A stretch of 64,000 nucleotides of DNA from Acidocella sp. (GTDB lineage Bacteria; Pseudomonadota; Alphaproteobacteria; Acetobacterales; Acetobacteraceae). Positions 52,398-63,245 of the stretch are shown here, piece by piece; within the stretch, counting starts at the first letter, position 1; every line of letters begins with the position of its first letter. The position numbers and the translations under genes were made by a program. The stretch spans positions 62,001 through 126,000 of the forward strand of contig NZ_DAIEIF010000013.1 of assembly GCF_027352905.1 (NCBI RefSeq), given 5' to 3'. The notes under the pieces were generated by a model. It did not search any database, had not been told where the DNA came from, and was given only the letters and a program-made list of their open reading frames with translations.

Positions 52398-53171
52398 TCA
52401 CTCCCCGCGCCGCCCGCGCGCGAGTTCCGTTATCACCCCGTGCAGCGTGTTGAGTTCCTGGCGCGTCACCTCGCCGCGCTGGAAAAAATGGCGGAGATTG
52501 CGCACCATGCCGGGCCGTTTCTGCGGGTTGCGCAGAAAGCCGCTCTCATCGCAGGCGCGGATGAGATGGGCCATGAACCGGTCGAGCTCGCCCTTGGTGG
52601 CCGGGGCGGTCTCGTTTACCTGCAAGGCGCGCGGCGGCGGCTCAGGCGCGCGCGCCAGCCACCATTCATAGCCCAGCACCATCACCGCCTGGGCGAGGTT
52701 GAGCGACATGAAATCCGGGTTGAGATCGTAGCGGATCAGGCTGTCCGCATGGGCGATGTCATCATTATCCAGCCCGGTGCGCTCCGGGCCGAACAGCACC
52801 CCGGCCTTTAGCCCCCGCGCCCCGATGGCGATGATCTCATTCGCCCCGCCCCGCGCGGTGAGCACCGGCTTGATGATATGGCGCGGGCGCGGGCAGGTGG
52901 CGAAGACCCGGTGCAGATCCGCCACCGCCTCCCCGACGCTCTCAAACACCTTGGCGTTATCCAGAATGCGATGCGCGCCCGATCCGGTGATCCAGGCGCG
53001 CGGCAGCGGCCAGCCGTCGCGCGGGCCGACGAGGCGCAGATGGTACAGCCCGGTATTGCCCATCGCCCGCGCCACCGCGCCGATATTCTCCGCCATTTGC
53101 GGCCGCACGAGAATCACCACCGGGGAAGGGTCGCGCGGCGTCAGCTCCGCCCCGCCCTGGCGGCCGGTCAT
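52398..53171 (-). CDS. trmJ: TrmJ-like tRNA (cytidine/uridine-2'-O)-methyltransferase
   Basis: 257 residues of the SPOUT class: VVILVRPQMAENIGAVARAM at the N-terminus, GVLFGPERTGLDNDDIAHAD and FMSLNLAQAVMVLGYEWWLA form the knot that binds S-adenosylmethionine. The C-terminal extension (about 175-257) has ELDRFMAHLIRACDESGFLR, typical of TrmJ dimerisation regions. It methylates position 32 of some tRNAs in characterised cases. Its start overlaps the cysS stop by 4 bases. Confidence 0.9.
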   Translation of the reverse strand: MTGRQGGAELTPRDPSPVVILVRPQMAENIGAVARAMGNTGLYHLRLVGPRDGWPLPRAWITGSGAHRILDNAKVFESVGEAVADLHRVFATCPRPRHIIKPVLTARGGANEIIAIGARGLKAGVLFGPERTGLDNDDIAHADSLIRYDLNPDFMSLNLAQAVMVLGYEWWLARAPEPPPRALQVNETAPATKGELDRFMAHLIRACDESGFLRNPQKRPGMVRNLRHFFQRGEVTRQELNTLHGVITELARGRRGE

Positions 53172-54514
53172 AGCTTACGCAACGTGTAGGCCCCGCCCGG
53201 CCCGTCTTCTATGACCACACCCAGCCTGGCGATCTCGTCCCGGAGACGGTCGGATTCCGCGAAATTCCTCGCCGCCCGCGCGGCCACGCGCGCCTCCGCC
53301 AGGGCCTGAACCTCAATGGGAAGCCCGCCCCGGAACCATTCCTCCGGCGAGGCGTTGAAAAGGCCGAGCAGCCCGCCCGCCGCGCGCAGCGCCCGCGCCG
53401 CCGCCGCCTCGCCGGCCAGGGCCTTGTCCGCCAGGGCATGCAGCCCGGCGATCGCCCCCGGCGTGTTGAGGTCGTCGAGCAGCGGCGCCATCACCTCCGG
53501 CGGCAATTCCTCCTCCGCCCCGGCCTGGGGGTGGGCCTCAAGCGCCCGGTAGAACCGGTCCAGCTCCTTGCGCGCCTCGGCCAGGGCGGCATCGCTGAAA
53601 TCGAGCGGCGAGCGGTAATGCGCGCGCATCAGCATGAAGCGCACCGCCTCGCCGGGCGCCTTGGCCAGCACGTCGTGCAGCACGAGAAAATTGCCGAGCG
53701 ATTTGCTCATCTTCTCGCCATTGACCAGCAGCATGCGGTTATGCACCCAGACATTGGCGAAGCGCGAGCCGGGAAAGGCGCAGCAGCTCTGGGCGATCTC
53801 GTTCTCATGATGCGGAAAGATCAGATCGTCGCCGCCGCCGTGAATGTCGAAATCCGTGCCGAGATGCTTCCACGACATCGCCGAGCATTCGATATGCCAG
53901 CCCGGCCGCCCCCGCCCCCAGGGGCACTCCCAGCCCGGCAGGTCGGGGGTGGAGGGTTTCCACAGCACGAAATCCCCCGGCTCGCGCTTATAGGGCGCCA
54001 CATCCACCCTGGCCCCGGCCAGCAATTCATCCGGCGTGCGGCCCGAGAATTTGCCGTAATCCGGGTCGGAGGCGACGGAGAACAGCACATGCCCCTCCGC
54101 CTCATAGGCGTGCCCGCCCGCGATCAACCGTTCGATCAGATTTATGATTTCGGGAATATGCCCGGTGGCGCGCGGCTCGATATCCGGCGGCAATGCGTAA
54201 AGTGCTGCCATATCCTCGTGATACCAGCGGATCGGTCCTTCCGTCACCTCGGCGATGGAGACGCCCCGCTCCCGGGCGCGGATGTTGATCTTGTCATCCA
54301 CATCCGTGATGTTGCGCACATAGGTCACGCGCGGGTAGAGCCGCCGCAGCAGCCGCACCAGCACGTCGAACACCACCACGTTGCGGGCATTGCCGAGATG
54401 GGCGCGGTCATAGACCGTGGGGCCGCAGAGATAGACGCGCACATGGTCCGGGTCGAGCGGCAGAAAGCGCGCCTTGGCGCGGGTGCGGGTGTTGTACAGC
54501 GTCAACTGGGTCAT
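53168..54514 (-). CDS. cysS: Cysteinyl-tRNA synthetase
   Basis: 448 residues. YLCGPTVYDRAHLGNAR holds the first zinc cysteine (Cys30) and the HIGH-like HLGN; GWHIECSAMSWKHLG and HGGGDDLIFPHHENE complete the zinc site; GEKMSKSLGN is the KMSKS loop. The C-terminal anticodon-binding part is present (AARAARNFAESDRLRDEIAR). Length is normal. It diverges from the M20 peptidase gene. Confidence 0.97.
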   Translation of the reverse strand: MTQLTLYNTRTRAKARFLPLDPDHVRVYLCGPTVYDRAHLGNARNVVVFDVLVRLLRRLYPRVTYVRNITDVDDKINIRARERGVSIAEVTEGPIRWYHEDMAALYALPPDIEPRATGHIPEIINLIERLIAGGHAYEAEGHVLFSVASDPDYGKFSGRTPDELLAGARVDVAPYKREPGDFVLWKPSTPDLPGWECPWGRGRPGWHIECSAMSWKHLGTDFDIHGGGDDLIFPHHENEIAQSCCAFPGSRFANVWVHNRMLLVNGEKMSKSLGNFLVLHDVLAKAPGEAVRFMLMRAHYRSPLDFSDAALAEARKELDRFYRALEAHPQAGAEEELPPEVMAPLLDDLNTPGAIAGLHALADKALAGEAAAARALRAAGGLLGLFNASPEEWFRGGLPIEVQALAEARVAARAARNFAESDRLRDEIARLGVVIEDGPGGAYTLRKL

Positions 54515-54593
54515 GATGCGGCTGTTTTGGCCGGAATCGCCGCCAAATCAAGCCGGATTGATTTTTGCCCGGCCCCGGCGCCAGATGCGTGGC

Positions 54594-55994
54594 ATGGATC
54601 AGGTTCTCGCCGCGGTGGACGCCGCCATCCCCGCCGCGCTGGAACGGCTTTTCGCCTTCCTGCGCATCCCCTCCATCAGCGCCCAGCCCGCCCACGCGCC
54701 GGATTGCCGCCGCGCCGCCCTGTGGGCGCGGGACGCTCTGGCGGAGATGGGCTTCAGCGCCCGGCTGGCGGAGACCAGCGGCCATCCCGCCGTCATCGCC
54801 AGCCATGAGGGGGCCGGGCCGGACGCCCCGCATGTGCTGTTCTACGGCCATTACGACGTCCAGCCCGCCGACCCGCTGGACTTATGGGAGACGGACCCGT
54901 TCGAGCCGCGCCTGGTGGAGGGGCCGCGCGGCAAGCGCATCGTCGCGCGCGGCGCGGTGGACGATAAAGGCCAGGTGGTGAGCTTCATGGAGGCCTGCCG
55001 GGCCCATCTCGCCGTCAAGGGCCGGCTGCCGGTGCGCCTCACCATCCTGCTGGAGGGCGAGGAGGAAAACGGCAGCCCCTCCCTGGACGAGCTGCTGACC
55101 CGCGAGCGCGAGGCCCTACGCGCCGATTTCGTGCTGGTTGCCGACACCAATATGTGGGATTTCGCCACCCCCGCCATCACCACCTCGCTGCGCGGCCTGG
55201 CGGCGATGGACGTGCGCGTGCATGGTCCCAGCCGCGATCTCCATTCCGGCCTGTTCGGCGGCATCGCCCTCAACCCCATCCATGTGCTGACGCGTGTGCT
55301 GGGCGAGCTGCGCGACGCTCAAGGCCGCATCCGCATCCCCGGCTTTTACGAGGGCGTGCAGCCGCCGCCGCCCGGAGAGCTCGCCGCCTGGGCGGCGCTG
55401 GGCTTCGACGCGGCGGCGTTTTTGGGCGAGGTCGGCCTGCGCCACCCGGCGGGGGAGGCGGACCAGCCGCCCCTGGCCCAGCTTTGGGCGCGGCCCACGG
55501 CGGAGGTGAACGGCATTTATGGCGGCTATCAGGGCGAGGGCAGCAAGACTGTCATCCCCGCCCACGCCACCGCCAAGCTCACTTTCCGGCTTGTCGCCGG
55601 GCAGGACCCGGCCCGGATTCAGGATGGCTTCGCGCAATTCGTCACGGCGGCGCTGCCGCCGGACGCGCGGGCCGAGTTCACCCGCGGTGGCGCCGCGCCC
55701 GGCTACCGCCTGCCCGAAGGAGCGCCCTTTCTCCGCGCCGCCCAGGCGGCGCTGGCGGCGGAGTTCGGCAAGCCGGCGGCGCTGATCGGCTCCGGCGCCT
55801 CCATCCCGGTGGTGGAGGCGTTCAAGACCCGGCTGGGGCTGGACACGCTTCTCGCCGGGTTCGGGCTGGATGACGACCGCATCCACGCCCCCAACGAGAA
55901 ATTCGAGCTGGCCTGCTTCCACCGGGGCGCCCGCGCCCATGCGCGCCTGCTCGCCGGCTTCGCCGCCAGGGCTGATCGCGTCCCGCCCCCTTGA
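54594..55994 (+). CDS. M20 family metallopeptidase (dipeptidase)
   Basis: 466 residues from the ATG at 54594 ([13 protein letters not shown]); an ATG at 54585 is an alternative. The two-zinc M20 site is clear: [14 protein letters not shown] with metal His and Asp, [15 protein letters not shown], and [18 protein letters not shown] with the catalytic acid. A dimerisation insert runs about 195-350. Such enzymes cleave dipeptides or acylated amino acids; the substrate is unknown. It lies 79 bases from the cysS start. Confidence 0.9.
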   Translation: MDQVLAAVDAAIPAALERLFAFLRIPSISAQPAHAPDCRRAALWARDALAEMGFSARLAETSGHPAVIASHEGAGPDAPHVLFYGHYDVQPADPLDLWETDPFEPRLVEGPRGKRIVARGAVDDKGQVVSFMEACRAHLAVKGRLPVRLTILLEGEEENGSPSLDELLTREREALRADFVLVADTNMWDFATPAITTSLRGLAAMDVRVHGPSRDLHSGLFGGIALNPIHVLTRVLGELRDAQGRIRIPGFYEGVQPPPPGELAAWAALGFDAAAFLGEVGLRHPAGEADQPPLAQLWARPTAEVNGIYGGYQGEGSKTVIPAHATAKLTFRLVAGQDPARIQDGFAQFVTAALPPDARAEFTRGGAAPGYRLPEGAPFLRAAQAALAAEFGKPAALIGSGASIPVVEAFKTRLGLDTLLAGFGLDDDRIHAPNEKFELACFHRGARAHARLLAGFAARADRVPPP

Positions 55995-56021
55995 CGCCAC
56001 GGCCCGGAGGCGGCTTGAACC

Positions 56022-56189
56022 ATGGCCATGGAAACCCGCCCGCCGCCCGCCGCCAAACCCGGGGCCGAGCCCGCCCGACAGACGCGCGAGGAGGCGGAGG
56101 CCGCCGCCCTGCGCGCCAATCTCGCCCGGCGCAAGGCCCAGGCCCGCGCCAAGGCCGCCCCGGCCAAGGAAGCTCCAAAATGCCCGTGA
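56022..56189 (+). CDS. 55-residue basic alanine-rich hypothetical protein upstream of dcd
   Basis: A short frame, [18 protein letters not shown] then [20 protein letters not shown], ending PAKEAPKCP, with an ATG at 56022 or 56028. It fills the gap between the peptidase and dcd and overlaps the dcd start by 10 bases. Similar short helical, Lys/Arg/Ala-rich proteins precede murA/dcd-region genes in related genomes, as far as I recall. Function unknown. Confidence 0.55.
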   Translation: MAMETRPPPAAKPGAEPARQTREEAEAAALRANLARRKAQARAKAAPAKEAPKCP

Positions 56190-56734
56190 TGCCCGATCGC
56201 TGGATTCGCGAACAGGCGCGCGAGGCGCGGATGATCGAACCCTTCGTCGAGAGCCAGAAGCGCGACGGCGTCATCTCCTATGGGCTTTCCTCCTATGGCT
56301 ATGACGCGCGCTGCTCCGACCAGTTCAAGGTTTTCACCAATGTCGATTCGGCGGTGGTGGACCCCAAGGCCTTCAACCAAGCGAGTTTCGTGGACCGCGC
56401 CGGCCCGGTCTGCATCATCCCGCCCAACAGCTTCGCCCTCACTCATACGGTGGAATATTTCCGTATCCCGCGCGACGTGCTGGTAATCTGCCTCGGCAAA
56501 TCGACCTATGCGCGCTGCGGCATCATCGTCAACGTCACCCCGCTGGAGCCGGAATGGGAGGGCCAGGTGACGATCGAGATTTCCAACACCACCCCCCTGC
56601 CAGCGAAAATCTATGCGGGGGAGGGCATCTGCCAGTTCCTCTTCCTGCGCGGCGATGGCCCGTGCGAAATCTCCTATGCCGACAAGGCGGGCAAATATAT
56701 GGGCCAGCGCGGCGTCGCGCTGCCGAGGATGTAA
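56180..56734 (+). CDS. dcd: dCTP deaminase
   Basis: 184 residues from the ATG at 56180. Family text is clear: [59 protein letters not shown], and [20 protein letters not shown] with the catalytic glutamate. It converts dCTP to dUTP on the way to dTTP. The frame is open upstream, but the N-terminus of the family is MPVMPDRWI, which fixes the start. Confidence 0.95.
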   Translation: MPVMPDRWIREQAREARMIEPFVESQKRDGVISYGLSSYGYDARCSDQFKVFTNVDSAVVDPKAFNQASFVDRAGPVCIIPPNSFALTHTVEYFRIPRDVLVICLGKSTYARCGIIVNVTPLEPEWEGQVTIEISNTTPLPAKIYAGEGICQFLFLRGDGPCEISYADKAGKYMGQRGVALPRM

Positions 56735-56743
56735 AACCGTTTC

Positions 56744-57996
<1,253 letters not shown>

Positions 57997-58000
<4 letters not shown>

Positions 58001-58857
58001 CCCATCCCCGCCATGGCGGGCGGGGCCAGCTGCATCAGCACCCCGGCGGCGAGAAGAGCCAGCACGCCCAGGGCGATCTCCCCGGCGATGGACCCCAGCA
58101 GCGCCGCGCGGCTTCGCGGCAGGGCCGGGGTGAGGCACAGGCGGTTGCGCCCGGCGAGGCCGAGCAGCCCGGCGAGTTGCGCCGCCTTGAAGAGGGCGGT
58201 TGCGCCGTAGGCCGTGGAAAGGAGCAACCGCGCCCGGCCGATGAGCAACCCGTATTGGGCCAGGGCGCTCAGCAGCAGAACCGCGACGCAGATGACGCCA
58301 AACCGGGAATAGCGCCGGGCCAGGCAGGCGGGCTGCGGGCTGGCCCGCAGCCCCAGCGCCAGCGTGGGCAGGGTGCCGAGCCAGCTGGCGGCGGCGCCGA
58401 TATGAAGGAGGGAGAGGAGGAACAGGGCCGCCCCTTCCCCGCCGCCCATCGCCGCGCCATGGCCAAGGCCGGATTGCGCCAGCACCCCCGCGCCCGAGAG
58501 CGCGGCCGCGCCGCGCCAGCGCCGGGTTTGCGCCCCGGCCAGCGCGGCCAGCAGCAGCCCCATGCGCGCCAGGGTGAGCCAGCCGAAACGCGTCGCGGCG
58601 ATGATCCGCGGCAGGGCGGCGAGAATGACGCCGGGCTTGCCCGTGCCGAGGATATAGGCGCTCTCCAGCCAGAACCAGCCTATCCCCGCCGCCAGGGCCA
58701 GGGCGAATCCGGCCCAGGCCAGGCGGCGCAAGCCGGGGGCGCGGCTGCCCGGCTCCAGCGCCGCGCAATAGAGGGCGGTACCGAAGACGCAAATATATCC
58801 GGCGAGATGCAGCCCCCGGCAAACGCCGCGCAGCAGCAGCCAGGCGGGGCCGTCCAT
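57997..58857 (-). CDS. copD: CopD family copper resistance/export membrane protein
   Basis: 286 residues with about eight hydrophobic segments ([60 protein letters not shown]). The histidine in [10 protein letters not shown] and other His/Met positions fit the CopD domain. It works with CopC in copper handling across the inner membrane. It overlaps the murA stop by 4 bases tail to tail and follows copC by 4 bases in one operon. Confidence 0.87.
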
Positions 58858-58861
58858 GCCT

Positions 58862-59224
58862 TCAGCCGGAGACGGTGAAGCTGAAACTGCCGTGGGTCTT
58901 ATGGCCGTCGGTGGAGAGGGCGTCCCATTTCACCGTGTATTTGCCCCCCATCTCGAAATGCAGCGGCACCGTGAGTTCATCGGCATGGCCCGGCACGGGG
59001 GCGGGCTTGGCCGTCTGCGCCTGCATGCCCATGGCATCCGCCACCGTCACGGCGCAGAATTGCGGCTGCACCTCCTCGGTGAAGGTGAGCAACAGGCGGG
59101 AGGTGCTGGCGGGCACCGACGCTCCGGCGGCGGGGTCCGATGATTTCAGATAGGCATGGGCCAGCGCGGCGGCGGGCGCGGCGGCCAGCATCAGCGCGGC
59201 GAGGAGGGCGGCGAAACAACGCAT
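58862..59224 (-). CDS. copC: CopC family periplasmic copper-binding protein
   Basis: 120 residues from the ATG at 59224, starting a Sec signal (FAALLAALMLAAAPAAALA) cut before HAYLKSSDPAAG, so the mature protein begins with the histidine of the copper brace. The beta-sandwich ends DALSTDGHKTHGSFSFTVSG, with the second conserved histidine group. It binds Cu(II) in the periplasm for hand-over to CopD. Confidence 0.92.
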   Translation of the reverse strand: MRCFAALLAALMLAAAPAAALAHAYLKSSDPAAGASVPASTSRLLLTFTEEVQPQFCAVTVADAMGMQAQTAKPAPVPGHADELTVPLHFEMGGKYTVKWDALSTDGHKTHGSFSFTVSG

Positions 59225-59299
59225 GGGCAACGCTCCTGTGGGGTGGACACGTTGCAGTCTTAGAGAAAACATTCCCGCGTGGGAAGCTTCTCCAGCGGA

Positions 59300-59863
59300 T
59301 CAAAACAGGTTGAGGAAACGCTGCCAAAGCCCGGGGGGCTGGCTGCTCTCCTGCGGGGTGGAGCCGGCGGTGGCGGGCTGGCCCATGGCGGCGTTTTCCT
59401 GCAAGCGGCGCTGCTCGGCCGGGGCGTTCACCACCGCCGGGGCTGGCGGGGATTGGCCCATGAGGCTGCCGACGAACCCCGGCGAGCGGCTGGCCTCGGC
59501 CGCGTTCTGGTTGACCTGGGCGCGGATGTTGGGATCCGGCGCCGGGCCGGCCTGCTGGAGAAAGGCCTGGTCGGCGGGGCTGGAAGGCTGGCTGCTGGTG
59601 GCGGGCAGGGCGCTGGCCGGGGCGATGACCGCCGCCCCCTGCTGGGCGGCGTTCGCCTCCTGCGTGGGGGGCTGGCCGGGATTCGGTGGCGGCAGCTGGC
59701 CGAGCTCCGGCGGCAGGGAGAGGGGCGGCAGCGTGCCGACCTGATAGGCGTCGGGCGGGTTGGCCTCCATCCCGAAGGTTTTGCTCATATTGCTGCTGCA
59801 TCCCGCCAATGCCGGGGCGAGCAGGAGAAGCGAGGGCATGGCGCGGACGCGGCGTGTGATCAT
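59300..59863 (-). CDS. DUF3035-type lipoprotein
   Basis: 187 residues. The signal has a lipobox (LLLAPALAGCSS), so the mature protein is lipid-anchored. PDAYQVGTLPPLSLPPELGQ is the DUF3035 motif of alphaproteobacterial lipoproteins. The rest is disordered, rich in Pro, Ala and Gln (residues 45-165), ending in an amphipathic LWQRFLNLF. Position behind lspA is typical. It is thought to be associated with the outer membrane; the role is unproven. Confidence 0.8.
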   Translation of the reverse strand: MITRRVRAMPSLLLLAPALAGCSSNMSKTFGMEANPPDAYQVGTLPPLSLPPELGQLPPPNPGQPPTQEANAAQQGAAVIAPASALPATSSQPSSPADQAFLQQAGPAPDPNIRAQVNQNAAEASRSPGFVGSLMGQSPPAPAVVNAPAEQRRLQENAAMGQPATAGSTPQESSQPPGLWQRFLNLF

Positions 59864-59872
59864 ATCGCCTTC

Positions 59873-60361
59873 CTATCCTTCCGCATGATCCGCGGCAACA
59901 GGCGCGCGGCGGCGCAGATTTTCGATCATCAACGCGATGACGCCGCAGACGATGGCGGCGTCGCCGATATTGAACACCCAGGGATAGGCGAGCGCGCCGA
60001 GATGGACATGGATGAAATCCACCACCGCGCCGAAGCGCAGCCGGTCGAGCACGTTGCCGGCCGCCCCGCCGATGATCGCGCCGAGGGCGACGGTGATCAG
60101 CCAGTCGCGCGTGCGCGCCATCCAGACCAGCAGGGCGATGACCACGGCGCTGGCGAGCAAGGCGAGCAGGATCTTGGCTCCCAGCCCGGCGAGCAGGCCG
60201 AAGGTGATGCCGTGATTCCACACCAGCACGAGGTCCAGGACCGGCGCGGGGGAGAGCACCCGGCCATCCTGCAAATGCCAGAGATGCAGCACGGCGAATT
60301 TGCTCGCCTGGTCGGCGAGCAGCACCAGCGCGGCGGTCAGCAGGCCGGTGAGACGCCGCAT
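59873..60361 (-). CDS. lspA: Lipoprotein signal peptidase
   Basis: 162 residues from the ATG at 60361, which overlaps the ileS stop as ATGA. Four membrane helices and the catalytic aspartates are visible in GAAGNVLDRLRFGAVVDFIH and VFNIGDAAIVCGV. It removes signal peptides from prolipoproteins such as the DUF3035 protein and MltA. The ileS-lspA pair is a common arrangement. Confidence 0.95.
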   Translation of the reverse strand: MRRLTGLLTAALVLLADQASKFAVLHLWHLQDGRVLSPAPVLDLVLVWNHGITFGLLAGLGAKILLALLASAVVIALLVWMARTRDWLITVALGAIIGGAAGNVLDRLRFGAVVDFIHVHLGALAYPWVFNIGDAAIVCGVIALMIENLRRRAPVAADHAEG

Positions 60362-63123
60362 CAGCCGCCGATCTCCGCCACCGCCGCGCGGCAGCGCCGG
60401 CAGAGCGCGGGGTGGGCGGCATCCTCCCCGACCTCGGGCAACACCTTCCAGCAGCGTTCGCATTTATGGCCCTGGGCAAGCGTGGCGCCATCAGCGGCGC
60501 CGAAAGCCGCGGCGGAGGTGATGCAGATTTCCGCCCAGAACCCGGTATCCGCGCTCAAAGCCTTGGCCGCGGGCGAGAGGACGGCCTCGGCCTGGAGGGA
60601 GGAGCCGATTTCCTTGCTGGCGCGCATCACCTCGATGGCGCCCGTCACCCCGGCGCGGTGGGCGCGAATCTGGGCGAAGCGCGCCGCCAGCGCCTCATCC
60701 CGCCAGGAGTCCGGCACGGCCGGGAATAATTCGAGATGGACCGAGGCGCTGGGCCCGTGGCGGGCGATCCAGGCTTCCTCGGCGGTGAAGGGCAGGGCCG
60801 GGGCCAGCCAGGTGGCGAGGCAGCGGAACAACGTGTCGAGGAAGCTGCGGCAGGCGCGGCGCTTGGGGGCGGAGGGCGCGTCGCAATAGAGGCTGTCCTT
60901 GCGGATGTCGAAATAAAACGCCGAGAGGTCGGCGGCGCAGAAATGGTGGAGGGCGGGATAGACCCCGGTCCAGTCATGGCTTTCCACCGCCGCGCGCAGC
61001 CGCGCGTTCAATTCCCAGAGCCGGTGGAGCAGGAATCTCTCCAGCTCGGGATACTCCGCCTCGGCCAGGCGCTCGGCCTCGGTGAAGCCATCCAGCGAGC
61101 CGAGCAGCCAGCGGAGCGTGTTGCGCAGCCGCCGGTATAATTCCGCCTGCTGCTTGAGGATGTCCGGGCCGATGCGCAGATCCTCGGAAATATCCGAGTT
61201 CAGCACCCACAGGCGCAGGATATCCGCCCCGTATTTGTCGTTCACCTCCTGCGGCGCGGTGACGTTGCCGAGCGATTTGGACATTTTCCGCCCCTGCTCA
61301 TCGAGCACGAAGCCATCCGTCACGATCGCCTTGAACGGCGCGCGCCCGCGCGTGCCCACCGCCTCCAGGAGCGAGGACTGGAACCAGCCGCGATGCTGGT
61401 CCGAGCCTTCCAGATAAATGTCGGCGGGCCAGGGCATGCCCCGCGCTTCCAGCACGAAGGCGTGGGTCGAGCCGGATTCGAACCAGACATCGACAACGTC
61501 GAAAATCTGCTCGTACTCCGCCGGGTCGCGCTCCGGGCCGAGAAAATCCCCGGCGGGGCGGGCGTACCAGGCATCGGCACCCTCCCGCGTGAAAATCTCC
61601 ACCACGCGGCGCATCACCTCTGGGTCGCGCAGGGGCTCGTGGCTGCGCTTATCCACGAAGATGGCGATGGGCACGCCCCAGGCCCGCTGGCGGGAGATGC
61701 ACCAATCCGGGCGGCTCTCGACCATCGCGCGGATGCGGTTGCGCCCGGCCTCCGGCACGAAGCGGGTCTCGTCGATGGCCGCCAGCGCCTTGGCGCGGAT
61801 GCGGCTCTCGCCATCCATGCGGATGAACCATTGCGCGGTGGCGCGGTAGATGAGCGGCGCCTTGGAGCGCCAGCTATGCGGGTAGGGGTGGAGAAATTCC
61901 TCGCGGTGGAGGAGAGTGCCCGCCGCGGTCAGGGCCGCGCAGACCGGCTCCGCCGCCTTATAGACATGCACGCCGGCGAAAAGCGGCACGCCGGGGTAAT
62001 AGGTGCCGTCATCCGCCACCGTGTCCGGCACCTCGATGCCATGGGCCTTGCAGACGGCGAAATCCTCCTCGCCATGGCCGGGCGCGGTATGGACGATGCC
62101 GGTGCCGGCCTCGGCGGTGACATGCTCGCCAAGCAGGGCGGGCACGGTGAAATCATAGCCCGGGGCGAGCCGGGCGAGGGGATGATGAAAGCGCTTGCCC
62201 GCCAGGTCGCGGCCGGGAAAGCGCCGCCCGGCGGCGTAACGGCTGATGCCGGTGGCGCGGGCGAAGGCATCCAGCAATTCGGCGGCGACGATCAGCCGCT
62301 CGCCGGGGATGGCGAGGCTGCCCGGCGCGATCTCCTCGACCGTGACGAGGCAATACTCCAGCTCCGCCCCCACCGCGAGGGCGCGGTTGCCGGGAATGGT
62401 CCAGGGGGTGGTGGTCCAGATCACCGCCGCCGCGCCGGCGAGATCGCCCTCCGCCGCCGGGAAGCGCACATAGATCGCCGTATCCTTCTTGTCGTGATAC
62501 TCGACCTCCGCCTCGGCGAGGGCGGTTTTTTCCACCGGGCTCCACAGTACCGGACGCAGCCCGCGATAGAGCGCGCCGTTGAGAAGGAATTTGCCGATCT
62601 CCGCGGCGATCGCCGCCTCGGAGGCGAAATCCATGGTCGCGTAGCGGCTGGCCCAGTCCCCCGCCACGCCGAGGCGCTGGAATTCCTCGGTTTGCACCGT
62701 CATCCAATGCTGGGCGTACTCCCGGCACTGGCGGCGGAACTCGAGAACCGGCACCTGGTCCTTGTCCAGCTTCTTCGCCCGGTATTCCTCCTCGATCTTC
62801 CATTCGATCGGCAGGCCGTGGCAATCCCAGCCGGGAATGTAATCGGCGTCCCGGCCCGCCATCTGCTGGGCGCGGTTGATGACGTCCTTGTGAATCTTAT
62901 TGAGCGCGTGGCCGATATGGAGATGGCCGTTGGCGTAGGGCGGGCCGTCATGCAGCACGAAAGGCGGGCGGCCCCGGGCGGCAGCGCGCAGCCGCGCCCA
63001 GAGATTCATCTCCGCCCAGCGGGCCAGCATCTCCGGCTCGCGCTTTGGCAAATCGCCCCGCATGGGAAATTCCGTGCGCGGCAGGAACACGGTGGATTTA
63101 TAGTCGGTCAGCGTTTCGGTCAT
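60361..63123 (-). CDS. ileS: Isoleucyl-tRNA synthetase
   Basis: 920 residues, bacterial type. PPYANGHLHIGHALNKIHKD carries HIGH (69-72), DYIPGWDCHGLPIEW starts the CP1 region, an editing domain is present (VIWTTTPWTIPGNRALAVGA; TAPGHGEEDFAV), and GRKMSKSLGN is the KMSKS loop. The C-terminus has a zinc motif (CERCWKVLPEVG; LCRRCRAAV). All key parts are intact. It lies downstream of ribF in the common ribF-ileS-lspA order. Confidence 0.97.
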   Translation of the reverse strand: MTETLTDYKSTVFLPRTEFPMRGDLPKREPEMLARWAEMNLWARLRAAARGRPPFVLHDGPPYANGHLHIGHALNKIHKDVINRAQQMAGRDADYIPGWDCHGLPIEWKIEEEYRAKKLDKDQVPVLEFRRQCREYAQHWMTVQTEEFQRLGVAGDWASRYATMDFASEAAIAAEIGKFLLNGALYRGLRPVLWSPVEKTALAEAEVEYHDKKDTAIYVRFPAAEGDLAGAAAVIWTTTPWTIPGNRALAVGAELEYCLVTVEEIAPGSLAIPGERLIVAAELLDAFARATGISRYAAGRRFPGRDLAGKRFHHPLARLAPGYDFTVPALLGEHVTAEAGTGIVHTAPGHGEEDFAVCKAHGIEVPDTVADDGTYYPGVPLFAGVHVYKAAEPVCAALTAAGTLLHREEFLHPYPHSWRSKAPLIYRATAQWFIRMDGESRIRAKALAAIDETRFVPEAGRNRIRAMVESRPDWCISRQRAWGVPIAIFVDKRSHEPLRDPEVMRRVVEIFTREGADAWYARPAGDFLGPERDPAEYEQIFDVVDVWFESGSTHAFVLEARGMPWPADIYLEGSDQHRGWFQSSLLEAVGTRGRAPFKAIVTDGFVLDEQGRKMSKSLGNVTAPQEVNDKYGADILRLWVLNSDISEDLRIGPDILKQQAELYRRLRNTLRWLLGSLDGFTEAERLAEAEYPELERFLLHRLWELNARLRAAVESHDWTGVYPALHHFCAADLSAFYFDIRKDSLYCDAPSAPKRRACRSFLDTLFRCLATWLAPALPFTAEEAWIARHGPSASVHLELFPAVPDSWRDEALAARFAQIRAHRAGVTGAIEVMRASKEIGSSLQAEAVLSPAAKALSADTGFWAEICITSAAAFGAADGATLAQGHKCERCWKVLPEVGEDAAHPALCRRCRAAVAEIGG

Positions 63124-63245
63124 GGGGGAGGCTCACCTGGGCGGCGGAAAAGACGATACGGCGTGGAAGGCGCTGGGCGGCGCGAAACCCGTTTCAGGCC
63201 CGGGCAGGCGCTATAATTCGGAAAAACCGGCCGATCATGGGCCAT

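Noticed and set aside
53438..54808. A 456-codon open frame antisense to cysS
   Set aside because: Same artefact of high GC; cysS motifs on the other strand are complete.
61393..63216. A 607-codon open frame antisense to ileS
   Set aside because: Long antisense frames are expected in GC-rich DNA; the ileS frame has all synthetase motifs, while the antisense product is low-complexity and matches no family.
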